Below are positions 1 to 44,759 of a stretch of 64,000 nt of DNA, in pieces. Each line of letters opens with the position of its first letter. Position 1 is the first letter of the stretch. Below the pieces are notes generated by a model, which saw nothing but the letters and a program-made list of their open reading frames with translations, was not told where the DNA came from and searched no databases. This stretch comes from Conus ventricosus (Eukaryota; Mollusca; Gastropoda; Neogastropoda; Conidae): the NCBI GenBank assembly GCA_018398815.1, contig CM031595.1, positions 42,678,496 through 42,742,495 on the forward strand, written 5' to 3'. Made by a program: the position numbers and the translations under genes.

Positions 1-425
1 CACACACTCTCTCCTCTCTCTCTCTCTCTTCGCTCTCTCTCCCTCCCTCTCTGTGTCTCTCTCTCTCTCTCCCACTCCCTTTGTCTCACGAAATCACTGG
101 CATGCATGCACATGCACGCATACACACAAAAGCATGTGCACATGCACAAATGTATGGAGATGTATATGCACAAATACACAACATGAAAATAGGCTGCTTG
201 TGCTTCACTCATACAGGCATGGCATACATACACACATGTATGTACTTATGCATGTTTACACACACACACACACATGTACGCGCTCGTCATACGCTGCTTG
301 TTTTTACACTCAAACACACTTGCTCATGCACACACGCTCATATTCACAGTAAATACGCAGACAATCTCTGTAACACAACACAAAGACAAGCTGCTTGTTC
401 TTCATATGTGTGCACATGCACACAC

Positions 426-496
<71 letters not shown>

Positions 497-503
497 TGCG
501 TGT

Positions 504-575
<72 letters not shown>

Positions 576-628
576 GGAGAAAGAGGGAGGGAAGGACACC
601 ACAGGCACCACAAGGATTGATTGTTCCA

Positions 629-663
<35 letters not shown>

Positions 664-1942
664 GCTGCTGGTGTTTTCTCTCTCACAGGCCTTCTTCCCC
701 ACCTTCCCGGCTTTTCCCTTCACTTCATTCTGATTTGGTCTCCTGTTGTGGCGTCTGCACTTCTCACGCTGTGCAGTGCCCGTACTACTACTACACCTCG
801 ATCAGAGGTGGTGCCAACAGACTCAGCTGCCTTCCAACCAGTCTGGCTGGCTTTCAGGCCGGCTGCAAAAATTTGTGTCTGGATGTTTTATAATTATCAG
901 TACATGAACCATAGTTTGGGCCATTGATTGGACAGGCCCAAAAATTGGTTGATTTTACGATGAGGGATTTGGACTTGTGAAAAATGTGTGCCGTCATACT
1001 GAATGTGAGTGTGGACAGGTGTGTTTCTGATTGTGGACAGGTGTGTTTCTGATTGTGGACAGGTGTTTATGTGATTACCAGCGGGGTTGTGCGGTCTTGG
1101 GGAGGAATCTTCTCACTCAGTTCAAGGTCAATGATGAGTTTGAATTCCTGCCTGGCGCCAACTGGTTTATTTTGAATTGTGGCAGTGGTTTTTGTTTTCA
1201 GTTGCATGCAGGGACTTTTTTGTTAGAAATCATGGTGAATTGGTGTTCATGGTAGTCCAAAGCAGAGGGACAGAACAAACTTGATTACTTACTCTGAAAG
1301 AGTCACCTCCAGTTTAGGTGTACATACATCTTTGTTTTCAAATCAGTGTGCTGTTTACCGATTAATCCTGTTCTGTTCTTCTTAGCATTCTGCTTTCATA
1401 AATGTCCTAGCCTTCATTTCTGATAGTCATGTGGTTGGAGACTGTGAGTGCATAATAAGAACATCTGTGTCTTCAGCATTTCAAAGCTTTGTATTTTGTG
1501 AGAATCTGCCGCAGAACTCTGTAAAGTGATAAACATTTCAACTATTAACTGAAAAATAACTCTGGCTGAAACTTGACTGAGAAGTACATACTTCAATGTT
1601 TTGTGAGCTGCCACCGGAGCAGATAGCCCCAGTTGATTTTGTGTTGCCCAACCAGTCGGCAGTTCCTCCTGAATGCCTCTCAACTCGGCAGTTCCCTAAT
1701 ATGACAAATAAGTGCACCACCATAACAAGTGATGAAGAGGCCATCAGCATAGCCAGACTGAAGTTTCTGGACTTGACTTTTCTCCCCATCAGCAGATTGA
1801 CACCAGGAGTTGGCTGTGGGGTGCAGCCTTGCCTCTGAATGAATGGTACTGGAAATCACCACCCGCTCCGTCAAAGGAGGACCCAGCATGGCCGTCATCA
1901 AGTTTCAGCGTAGCCTGAGTGTGCCCCAACTCTCTGTTTCAG
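1..1942 (+). other. SMURF upstream intron with microsatellites
   Basis: No C2-domain exon is seen here, so this is taken as intron upstream of the first visible exon. Positions 1-80 are CT-rich. Perfect CA arrays lie at about 415-572 and 630-661. A 22-bp unit is repeated three times at about 1011-1068. Long open frames in 53-927 are artefacts of dinucleotide repeats. The stretch 1843-1942 stays open into the exon (see findings). Confidence 0.6.
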
Positions 1943-33808
<31,866 letters not shown>

Positions 33809-36023
33809 CCCTGTGATGGTGGCTTTGATCATGCTTCACTCAAGGTGACATTCCCTGAGCTCAGACCGACAGCACTTCACAAGGACAACAGACAGATGTT
33901 GTGGCTGTTCCAGATTCATCAATTAACCATTTTTAATGTGCTCATTGAGATCAGGCATTCGCCGAAGACAAACGGGGATAATTCTGATGGTGTGATTCAA
34001 GGCTTGATTTTCTTACTCCCACCCCCCTCCCTTTCTCTTCCTCCCTCACAAGGATGGATGTATTCCACAGAGGAACTGTTTTTTTTATGGTGAAACATTG
34101 GCAACTTCCTGAAGAGTACAGGGCATGGGAGTTGCGTGGCATTGTATGGGAGTTCTCCGAGTGCATGAGTGAAACTGCTGAGAAAATGCAATGGGGGGGG
34201 GGGGGGGGGATCCTGGAGCGTCGGTGTGTGGCAAGGGAGGTAATAAGCACTCCTTAGCATGTCTCCCAAATGGCTGCCACCAACTGAGCAGTCGGAACAT
34301 CTGCGGTTTTTTTTTATACTGAACTGCTGATGTGAAGAAATGGATTAAAGATTCTATTCACTGGCTTTAACAAACCTGTGTGCTCGCAAAACTTGGATCA
34401 CGTTGTGAGATCTGTAGGTTGCATTCATGGATTTGTGTGTCAATAGACTATTCGCTGTCCTACATGCAGCTCAAAGCAGTTGATAAAAGGCATCACTAGA
34501 ACTCATTACAGATGGACCTCAGGTTTGATTGTGTGAGGATTTTGTGTTTTAAAAAAAAGGCATGTATTCACGCACAAAACAACAAAAAATCCTACTCAGA
34601 CCAAGAAGAGGATTTGCTCTTGTCTGACTTGCGCATAAATCCATGGTTTCACTCCCAGTTAAGCAGGCAATCTGTTGTGTGAATTGGTGACTGAACGCAT
34701 GTAGCCAGAAGTATGTTCGTTGTTAGCCTGTGGGCTCCTGCTTTTATTTCACTCCTGTAATAGATTTGACATTGTGCCAAGCCTTGTTATGTTTCTCTTT
34801 GTGCAAAGGAAACTGCATGTACTTGTTTGTGAGCTTATTCATTTGCATGAGCATTTTTTTCATCCCTCTATTACAGAGCTACAAGTTTTCCATCTTGGGT
34901 TTCAGTTTGAAGAATCGGAAATAAGACAGGAGCGTGCGTGGGTCACTTTTTTTTTCTTTTCATATGAGGGATGGCAGAGACGGACAGTATTAAGAGGTTT
35001 GTTTTGTTTATGTTGATTGTATTTGCTTTTTCACATCTGAGAACAAATAGGATTATTTTCTCATTCCAACTTTTAAGGATCTCCCCAACTTTGCCACCTT
35101 TTGAGTAGAACGGTGGTCATATGGCTTTGTGGTCTCGGCAGTCAACATCTGGTATTCCTGTGGGAAGTGTGTGTGTCGAGGGGTGTTTATCTGCCTGAAA
35201 GTAGTGTTATCCTGTAGTAACATTTTTTCTGCCCTAAGGAAACTCCAGAATTTTAAAATGATCTTGCACTTTCCTCTGTGCCTCCATTATGCATTCTGTA
35301 ATTTTTCATGATCCTCAAGACTGCTCAGCAGTTTCAACTATTAGTACAAATACTGGAAAGGGTGCCAGTACCCCACGCTGACATGTCGTGTCCATGGGGA
35401 AGCCAGGGGTACAAATAGCTTCCCAGCATCCTGGAAGATTCATGATAGTAGTTTTCTGTCAGTCTCTTTGACTCTGCCTTTTTAAAAAAATTTTATTTGT
35501 TGTTGTCTAATCATGGCCTACTGTTTTTCTGCCTTCGTAGTCAGCCTCCAGTCTTTGTTCTGAAAACTCGTTTTCACTTATTTATTTACCATCTCATTTT
35601 ATGACATGCGGGGTTTTTTGTTGTTATTTGTTTGTTTTGTTGTTTTTTTTATATCTGGCAACAAGGAAGTGAAAATTGTACATGCTATCCAGGATGGACA
35701 CTACCTATTCATACTGCAGAGTCACTACTTGTCCCAATTTTGTTTTTCTTTTTTTGATGCACTTGAATGTTTTTCATAAATTTGGGGGGATGGGAGAAAT
35801 CAATGAGAATAACTGACACTTAGTATGGTCTAATCTTTTTGGCTGAAAGGATGTCATTAGGAAGGATGTCATTAGGTAAGTCATCATGGCATGAATTTCT
35901 TTTGTTCTTTCTTCTTCATAACATAATCTTTTTTCGTCTTGCAGTTTAGGATGTGACCTTATTTTTCTTTCGCACGAGTTTCACAGCCCTGAAAAGGCTA
36001 TGTGTGATATGCAGGATTAATGA

Positions 36024-36029
36024 AATAAA
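36024..36029 (+). terminator. Candidate polyadenylation signal
   Basis: AATAAA in ATGAAATAAAAACT, about 2.2 kb after the SMURF stop. It is one of several AATAAA hexamers downstream and was chosen only as the first in an apparently unique region. Confidence 0.2.
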
Positions 36030-36279
36030 AACTATTGCATTAGTTTTATTAATGTTTGTTTTTCCTTTATTCTTTTTTATTCTGCAAGTGAAAGTTTTGA
36101 GAAATGGATTGTATTTCCAGCACTGCCTAACTAGTAGTTGTATTTGTCCTTGGAGTTTATTGGTATAGTTTTCTTTTCTTTTCTTTCTGCGTACGCAGGC
36201 TGATACTCCTGCGGACACTCCCTGTATAGCCAGGCAGTGGAGTTTTGTGTGTATGACCCTTTTTTATCCCTGCCATTAA

Positions 36280-36425
36280 GGCAGCCATACTCCATCTTCG
36301 GGGAAGGTGCATGCTATGTGTCACGTGTCATCCATGCCAACGGCCAAACTGGCCTTCTCTTCCGAAAGTTGGTGATGGGATTTTACGTGTGTGCAAGATG
36401 TTATGCGTGCGTTCACACACGGAAC
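36280..36425 (+). repeat. Diverged interspersed repeat (molluscan style)
   Basis: Motifs such as CAGCCATACTCCATCTTCGG, GTGCATGCTATGTG and GGGATTTTACGTGTGTGCAA, then GATGTTATGCGTGCGTTCAC, resemble a repeat I recall as common in gastropod sequences. Family identity is from memory and unverified. Confidence 0.35.
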
Positions 36426-39400
36426 ATCGGTTTATAGTCTCATTCGAAGGACTATATTGGTATAGTTCATGACTGAAATGATTTTATGACTGGGAGTCTG
36501 TGACTTTGTGTTGGACTATATATATATAGTGCATGTTGATTGTCTTGCTTTCAACATGACGGTCTTCTAAAACTGCGCAGAGATTTTATTCATAAACTTT
36601 TGTCTTTGCAAACAGAGATGAGGTAATGTATGCTCATTCTGTCAGGGGTGCATGTGGCTTTATTATATTATCAAGTCAAGGCCTTGACTTTTATTTTGTT
36701 CCTGAACTGAAATGCACCATATGTGTACAATGGTAACGGTTAGGCTGTAGAGAGAGGGGGATAAAGGAGTAAGACAGAACAGTCAACAGTCCCTGGAGTC
36801 TGCCAGCTTGACTTGCCTGTCTCAAAATGCTGCAATTTGTTAGTTAGAGGAATAGGTAGTTAGTAATGAATGTGTTGACAAAGTGCAAGGAAAGGAAGAA
36901 ACACCACAGGCAACAGTGCTCTCAACAATATTTAAATGTTGATGGTGAAGGATCTGGGTGAGGGTCAGTCACAGTTACACACCAGTAATTGATAGTAGAT
37001 AGTATTAATTGCATTTTATTTTGATGATCTTTTTTTCAGGCGAGTATTAGCATTTGCAGAGCTCACAGTTTAAATTGCCATCTACCTTTTTTTTTTTTTT
37101 TTTTGGTTTAACTGAAATACTCCACCCAGAACTTTTATATTTCCTGATCAGCGACAGAAAGGATGTTTGGATCTTCGAAGGAAATGTAAAGAGGGTTTTA
37201 ACCAGTCTACAGCAGTTATTGTAGCAGAAGGGGCAAACTAAAAAATAAATAAATAAATTGAAAAAAACAACAACAGCTATTGTGCAGAAACAAGGAATTG
37301 TTTTTCTTTTATTTTCTGTAAGAAACTCGAATTGAACTATGTACAGCATAAACAAAAGCTGCTTCACTGCATGCATTCATCTACCCTTCTGTCGGTTGTT
37401 GGAGCATAGGCTCCCCAAGTGTGTGCCTTGATTTTTACCATCAGAAGTGAAATTACAGTCCATCATAAAGCACTTTTTTCCCATCTCTCTCTCTTTTCAT
37501 AATCTTACATATCCCATCTGCTCCTGCCTATGCAAATCCTTTTGATCTTTGTGGGGAAAAAGTAACAATTTTTTTTATACTTTTCTCATTAACATCAATC
37601 CACCTGTTTGAAAACTAATATGCAGGTGTGTCGTTACAGATGCTTATTTTGCTCTTTTTTTCCAGTTCATTGTAGCATGTTTTGTATGTCAAATTATGCA
37701 TTGAATGTTTAGAGAATGCTAACTCCACTCTCTTGGAGTGATCTTGGTGTCAAGAGAGACCACCATCAGCCTTCAGATTTGGACAGCTGGGAAATTCAGT
37801 GTCTTCTTATCTGCTCCATTTTTCAGTCTCATGACTTTGAACTCTTCCCAACTATTCCAGTGTTTAGGATTTTTAAACCAGCTAATGGTTTTGTACATTT
37901 GTTGCTAGTATTTTCATTTGTATGAATATCTAATATTGACTCAACAAAGTAGTGTGTTTTGTCTCATGTTTCCTGTGAAGGCAGGTACTGGTTTTTATTG
38001 ATCACTTTCTTTGTGAAATCCTTCAATGCAAATAACATGACAATATATGTAACGTCTCAATATGTAACGTCTCGATTCCTGTACCTCATTCATGAAAGTT
38101 GAAAAAGCTTGTAAGAGCAATTGAACTATGTACAGCTGAAATCAACTGTGTAGAGAGAGATAGAGAGTATGTTTTGAGGAGGATCTATTGTCTTAAGACT
38201 AGTTTCCTGTTTTTCAGTTGACTTGACTGTGTTGCGAGCATTGTGTGTAGTAGTTTGCAGTGAAGAGTTGTCTTTCAACTCCAGCATATGGATACTTCTG
38301 TACAGAATAGCAGACTGCAGTTTTATCGCTTTGTACTCCATTTAGTGTCATCTCAACAGTCAAGTCCTTTCTTGTAGTGTTGTGTATGTAAAGCAGGCCG
38401 TTTTCCCCCCTTAAAAACCTGCTGTGACTGAGAAGGGGTTTGAGGGTGGTTGTTGTTTTTTTTGTTGTTTTTTTTTCTGCAAGGACTTCGTGAAAATATG
38501 AAATTTAAACTATTTAGAGTTCCTGAATGTTTAATTATGATTAATGTATTTGTTTCTTCATTTGTTTGTTTTTTTTAGAAACTATTTTTTATTCTTATAG
38601 GGGAGTGCATTTGTTGATGTCCTTGCATCATACAAGCATTGTCACACTCGGGAAGAACTCAGACTTTGTCATCTGGCAGACACTATGAAAATAATAATAC
38701 ATAAATTGTAACGCTGTTCTGCCAGCAAGACTTGCCATAGTTTACATGAGACAAGGTAATCACATTATTCACACTTCATATGTCCATGGCCTTGATACAT
38801 GTGGACATCCTCAAATCTTACAGACGCACTTGTCATGTGGTAAACTCATGTAGCACAGTTCAGTTGCCTGTGTCCATACAGGATGCAGATGTCCTGATAG
38901 ACCTTGCAAAAGTCATGTCATGTGTTTTTTCAAATTCACCTGAAGTTGGGTGTCCTAACTGTTTTCAGCACTTCTGTGTCTAGTATAATGCTAAACATGT
39001 GGACGTGCATCTATTCCACCATAGGAGCTGAGTTTCTTTACTATGTACTTTGTAGATTTTCCTGCCTTATTTTAGATTGCCTTCCACCCTGAAGTTTGTT
39101 GACCCACAGCCAGAAAATATATGAGCAAATCTGACAATAGATGGAAGGTGCTGTTAGCTATGGACTTAGTTTCTGGAATTTTATTTCGGCGTCATTGCCA
39201 GTGATATTTCATTCCACTTATCAAATCCCGCATATTTTAAAATGAGCCTTTTAATGTAAAATGCATCATATTTTCTTTCAATCACGATTCTGTGACTGAA
39301 TTTTGTCAGTTTCTTTTTTCTTCTCACTAGTCTCTTTTAATGTGTGATTGTGTGTTGAAGTATGTATACATTTTTGTATTGTTGTATGCTAATTTATACA

Positions 39401-40547
39401 CGATAACTGGCATATCCGTACCCTCTTTTTGCTTGGATGAGCAGGTTTGAAAGGTTTTTTAAAGCAAATGACTAAATTATTAAAAAAAAATTCTCGAACA
39501 GAATCTGTACAGGGTTTTTAGAACAGTGAGAGCTGGACTGGTGTAAGAATTGTGTATGCAAGAGTGTTTTATGCCAAATTCCTAAAAAGACTGAATGTTA
39601 ATTTCCATTTGTCCCCACCCCACCCTCCATCAGATGTGGCTTGAAAGAATTCTGCAGTTTGCTGTGAGTTCACTGAAGTTGACTGTAAAAAGTGTTGAAT
39701 TGATTTGCGTCATGTTTTCATCTCACATTCTTGGCTGTAAAATTTTATCCATCTTCACATTCAGCTTCAGCAATAAGCAGAGCATCAAAGTTGACAGTTG
39801 AGAACATGCATTTATCAAGTGAGTGTACCTCATACAGAGACTCCCATATCATCTTATTTACCGTTGAAAGATTAAGAGAAGCAAATCTTATAACATTGTG
39901 TAGGAAAAGTTAAAGTATTACTGGTTTTTTTTAGATGTAGGGAATGGGATTAGTTTCTTCCGTCCCAACAAAAGCTCATTGGTTAGACTATTTTCTTGCA
40001 ATGCATAGAATTCCAAAGGTGCTACAGCTAATAAGTAACATGGACTTAAAAGTCTTTTTTTTTCCCAGCAGGATTTTGGATTCAGGTTTTTTTTCTTTTT
40101 TTTTCCTTGCCCAGTAATTGTGACAGATATTTTTTCTCATAACGTGATCGATCTTTCGCAGTAGGTCCAGACCTACTGAGCCTTGCATTTGATGAAAACT
40201 CTGTAAACAATTCCTCACCTGTGATATTCAGCTTCTAGCATTTGTGCCTTCCCATCTTTCTCAAATGTTCAGAAGTGCTCTTTGTGTATTATGAAATTAT
40301 TCTTTTTGAATAAGGAAAGGTCTTCATCCCACTGCATGCCTCTTATCCAGTATGTACATCACAAGTAGATAAAGTCTCCTGCTATTTAGCTAAAATCATT
40401 AAATGGTGGCTGTGTTATTTTATGTCAAGATTGAATGTGTTCTTTCATATATTGTTCCCCTGACTGCAATCTTTTTTTTTTCCCTTTTCTCGTTATGTTT
40501 TGTAACAGTTTTAAACTTCTGTAAAATGTAGTGAAATTAACTCATGT

Positions 40548-40581
<34 letters not shown>

Positions 40582-41159
40582 GCCAGTTGCGGAAAGACGA
40601 AAGCAGCTTGTGCATATAATTTTGGAGTGGTTTCAGTTGTTGCATTTAATTGTTTCAAACCATTCACGCGTCGGCTGCTTATCCCAAAGGACTCGTATTA
40701 AGTAATAGAATATACACTGGGGAATTGTTTGTTTAGCTCTTGCATGCTGTGTATGCTTTGACTTAAAAGTTGTTTTGTCAAATTGTTGCAGCCATAGTAG
40801 CTCTATGGTGGTTTTGTTGCCCTCACTCTGTGCAAAAGTGCGCTTTGAGAAAAAAGCCCATTTATATTTCAGCATATATATGTGGTACAGAATGATCAAT
40901 GTCAAGCTTCATTTAACATTGTATGCGACATGTTTTCAGCTTTTGTTGAGGGAATACAGTGTTAGCAAAATGAATGTAAGTAACTTTCCAGCATTCAGTT
41001 TGTAACTGCTGTCAACAGCAATTGTGAGAAATAATGGAGTTCATTATTTGTCTTGATACTCTTGAAGCTTTACAGAAACTTATGATCTCCTACCTGTGTT
41101 GTACCAGTGGCTAAAATGATTGCTCCATTGTTTATAGATTATGTCTGCTAGTTGCTTAA

Positions 41160-41600
41160 AACATTCAGTGAAGAACAGGACGGCTTGGGCAGAACAAGTA
41201 TGGTGGTGTCAAGATTGGTTGTAATTATGGGAGGAAGATCAGTGGTGGAAGAAGTTTGAGAAGGTTGTAATTATGGGAGGAAGAAATTTGAGAAGGAGGG
41301 ACAAGGATAGTAGAATTTCTAGAGTTGCTGGGTATCTGAGCAGTAGAATCTGGGCAGGGTTAAGGATGCTAACATTGTGGTAATTAGGAGGGGGAGGGCC
41401 AGGTGCAATAGAATTGAAAGGGCCTTGAGCAGTGGAATTGAAAGGGGAGGGGAGGTACAAGGGCAGTGAACTTTGGAAGGGAACAAGGGGCAGCAGAATT
41501 TGAGGGGTGAGTGTAGGAGTAAGATTGCAGATGTGGGCAGAACTAGTAAAGAGAAAGGCCAGTGGAGAGTATAACGGGGGTATGGGAGGTTTGGAAAGGA
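41160..41600 (+). repeat. Purine-rich degenerate repeat
   Basis: About 440 bp of G/A-rich sequence with recurring motifs like GCAGTAGAATTTGAGGGG and GGGAGGAAGAAGTTTGAGAA. The unit length is irregular (roughly 40-50 bp). The complementary strand is correspondingly pyrimidine-rich and gives spurious Leu/Pro-rich frames. Confidence 0.55.
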
Positions 41601-41987
41601 TATACACATTTCTTCACTCAAGATAGTTCTCGTTTTTTTTTTCTGTATTTATGTCCATAATGCAATAATAATAATTGAAAAGCCTTGCTCTGACCCTCAA
41701 CATTTACCAGTTCTCGCTACAGCAAAAGCCACTCTGAAATGGTCTATCAAGTGCTGAAGATCAACATTCTGCGTTGTGGCCATCATAAAGCTGGGGACAG
41801 TTTGCTGCATTTACATTCTGTATATGTGAGAAGATTGAAAGTGTGAGGATGTACCGTTTTGTATGGGTCAATAAATATGCCATGATCCACTATTCTGAAT
41901 GAAGGTGGTGCAGTCGTTTTTTTTAAGCCTAAACAGCTTTCTTTGCTTACCAAAAACCAGGTAACTTTTAAAGTGAGGCGACTTGCG

Positions 41988-42313
41988 TTAAAAGGAATAA
42001 TAAGTAAATCCACCACTTAACATGGAACAAAAAAAATTACAAGACAAAACATGACATTTCGACCTCATTTTCTTCTTCAGGCAAGATAACACTAAGGAAA
42101 ATGAACACGAAGAACCAGCAATCACTTCTCAAATCTGGCGCAAGATGGGTGCCCATCTTGCGCAGAATTAAAGATAAGCGATTGCTCATTCTTTGTTTTC
42201 ATTGTCCTGAATGTCATTTATCTTGCCTGAAGAAGACCTAAGAGGCGGAAATGCATCATGTTTTGTCGTCTTGTCCATGTTAAGTGGCAGATTTACTTTA
42301 AATTCCTTTTAAA
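41988..42313. repeat. 326-bp fold-back (long imperfect palindrome)
   Basis: The left arm AAAAGGAAT..AAGTAAATC..CCACTTAACATGG..TTCTTCAGGCAAGATAA is matched in reverse by TTATCTTGCCTGAAGAA..CCATGTTAAGTGG..GATTTACTT..ATTCCTTTT. The centre is a perfect 12-bp stem GCGCAAGATGGG with a 2-base loop at 42138-42163. The whole element is essentially one hairpin. No coding frame. Confidence 0.8.
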
Positions 42314-42329
42314 ATTTCTTACCAAACCC

Positions 42330-44265
42330 AGTTAATGCATAAAGTAATCCATATACAAAACTCATAACCCTCCCTGTAAAGACAATTTTTATTTCAAGTC
42401 CCCACTTAACAGTTGCTACAGATTTTTTTCCATATGCCCCCACCTCCCAATTCAGCAACCATTTGCGTTGACAACTGCTCGACACCTGCGGCTCATTGAG
42501 TGGACCAGGTGGTTTATGCGTCCCCTTGGCACACCAGCCCACACATGGACGATGGCCTGGTGAAGTTGAGCCGCTGTTGCTGGTCGTGGACGCAGGAGGT
42601 CCAACCGTCTGCCAAGTTCATCCCAAAAATGTTCTATTGGGTTTAAATCGGGACCGAGGGCTGGCCAGGGCAGCACATTGACGTTATGCTGAAGAAATTG
42701 CTGGGTGGCCCTGGCAGTGTGTGGTCTTGCATTGTCCTGTTGAAATGTCCAGTTTGGGCGTTGCGCAAAAAAAGGATCGACATGGGGTCTGAGCACCTGG
42801 TTGATGTAGCGCTGTGCATTGACACCCTGTCCGCGACCAGGACCAATGTTCTGAAAGATGACTGGTCCTATGGCGTGGTTAATGCCAATTGCACCCCATA
42901 TTATAACGTTCGGGCCTCCCCAGGGGTTCCGCTCTACCCACAGGAGTCAGCATAGCGTTCACCAGGTCGACGCTATATTCTGACACGACCGTCAGCCATG
43001 TCAATACAAAAACGGCTCTCATCTGAGAACAGTATGCGTCCCACTGCTGCCTGCGCCAGTTGATTCGGGCTTGTGCCCACTGCAGCCTGTCCTGCCGGTG
43101 TCTTGGTGTCAGTACCGGACCTCTGTGAGGACGCCTACATGCCAGCCCGTTCTCCTGAAGATGCCGCCGCATAGTGTTGAGGCCGATTCGTTGCTGGAGA
43201 TTCCCAGGCACCTGTCGAGCAGTGTTAAAGGCGGTTTGCCACCTGTCCCGCAGATAGGTTCGAACAAGATGGCGATCCTCTCTTTGTGTGGTGACCCAAG
43301 GACGGCCTGGCCGGGGACGTCATCAGTGGTACCAGTGACTCGCATGTGGTGCTGCAGACGATAGATCGAGATGTGGACGTTAAAGATGTTGGCGACCTGC
43401 CTGGCATCCACACCAGCCTCCAGATGGCCTAGGGCACGATTGCGTTCCTCTGCTCGTAGTCTTGGCATCTCTGTAGCGCTCAGACGGCAAGTCGTTACCT
43501 GAACCTTGTAGCGCGGCTTTATAAAGGCTGCATGCCTGTGTACTTGTCGCTGGTTAACTTTGCTCTGCATGGTGTGCACGTGCCTCACATACAGCAACCA
43601 GTTTGCCATTTTTGTTGACCCTCCAATGGCGGGAATGATTTGTTGCTCACACAATTTTTTCACTGCACGTGAGTCTTGGACCCAAACAACTTGCCACAAT
43701 GGTTCAATATTGTATATTCACCCCTTTTCACCCGAAAAATAGCCTTTCAAATTTTCGCGTTTTTTTATGGAAGTCAGTATTTTTATATATATATATATAT
43801 ATACTATCGTTACCATCACCCCTCTATCCCCCTGCACACAATATTCACTGTCAATGTATAGCCAGGCAACAAATACCACTCCCCCTCCCCTATGCATGTC
43901 TTTCATCTTAACAAGGTCCACCCATTTAGAATTACACGTTTCCTGTCTTGGACATGTTGGTCACTTCCTGACACACAAAAATTATCATGGGGTCCCTTCA
44001 AACATGCACATGCATGCTCTCTCTCTCCCTCTTTCTCTCACTCGCACACACAGTCACTGCCAGTTATGTCTGTCTTGAGATTATCCCACTCAATTGGAAA
44101 GAAAAAAAACTAAAAAGAAAAAGGGAAAAAAAACAGTTCCAGGTGTTATAAAGGCATACATAAGTTTAAGCAATTAAAAATCTCTCAGCCCTGGGCACAA
44201 GCGAAAACAAACGAAAACAATTAACGAGTACAATTGAGTAACAAAAAAATTTGGGGGGGGGGGGG
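42330..44265. repeat. Segmental duplication unit 1 (interrupted by Tc1-like element A)
   Basis: 42375-42450 (GACAATTTTT..AAGTCCCCACTT..GTTGC) and 43690-44240 (CACAATATTCACTGTCAATG, ACATGTTGGTCACTTCCTGA, CCCTGGGCACAAGCGAAAAC) align with the unit at 44280-46560. The Tc1-like element fills the gap. Identity is only moderate, so the duplication is old. Confidence 0.65.
42452..43468 (-). pseudogene. Tc1-like transposase pseudogene (element A)
   Basis: Read on the minus strand from ATG 43466-43468 (MPRLRAEERNRALGHLEAGV, HTH region). It shifts frame near 43220-43260 into NTMRRHLQENGL..HRGPVLTPRHRQDRLQWA and again near 43020 into VGRILFSDESRFCIDMADGR, which hits a stop. It resumes with FQQDNARPHTARAT and LGPDLNPIEHFWDELGRR. 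All three catalytic acidic residues (D in SDESRF, D in QDNARPHT, E in PIEH) can be located, but only 33 residues separate the last two instead of 34. The open span is about 339 codons, normal for Tc1, but the gene is dead. Terminal repeats were not resolved. Confidence 0.88.
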
Positions 44266-44759
44266 GGGGTGCAGGTGATCAAACCAAGTATCAACAGACA
44301 ATTTTTAAAGTCCCCACTTTTACGGTTGCCACAGCTTTGTTTTTCCACTGTCCCACTCAATACCCCTATTCCTTCCCTCCCTAGTTGAGCAAAACTGACC
44401 ACACTTGCACACACGCAAACCCCTTACCTACGTGGAGTCTTAAAAACCCATCCACAAATGTAAAACTTTTGTAGAACCACCTTTCAACTTGATTCCCCTC
44501 TGAACGAAAAGTGTCCTACATTTCAATAAGATTATGCTCCCTCTGAAACAGGTGAAGGATGAAGCCCTCCATCTCCCAAACTATAATAGTGCATATACAA
44601 TATCGTCACCAAGCCCTTTCTCTTCTCTCCTGCACACAACATTCACCATCAGTGTTTAACCAGTCAACAATAAATTCTCGCCTCTTCCTTAGCATATCCC
44701 AAGCAGTGAAATCCACATTTTCCATCTCAACAAGGTTCATCCATTTTAAATCACATATA

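Larger units (their letters stand above)
33809..41987 (+). other. SMURF 3' UTR and flank, low-complexity runs
   Basis: No coding exon was recognised for about 8 kb. It contains a G run at 34192-34209, AATAAA signals at 36024-36029, near 37241 and near 41868, a diverged interspersed repeat at about 36280-36425, a T run at 40548-40580, and the purine-rich repeat at 41160-41600. How far the SMURF transcript extends cannot be told from sequence alone. Confidence 0.5.

Noticed and set aside
53..927. Several overlapping 90-217-codon open frames on both strands
   Set aside because: They are made of CA/GT and CT dinucleotide repeats (His-Thr or Cys-Val runs); no protein family.
1596..1838. Possible C2-domain exon
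   Set aside because: The translation shows none of the C2 motifs expected just upstream of QRLDL in SMURF.
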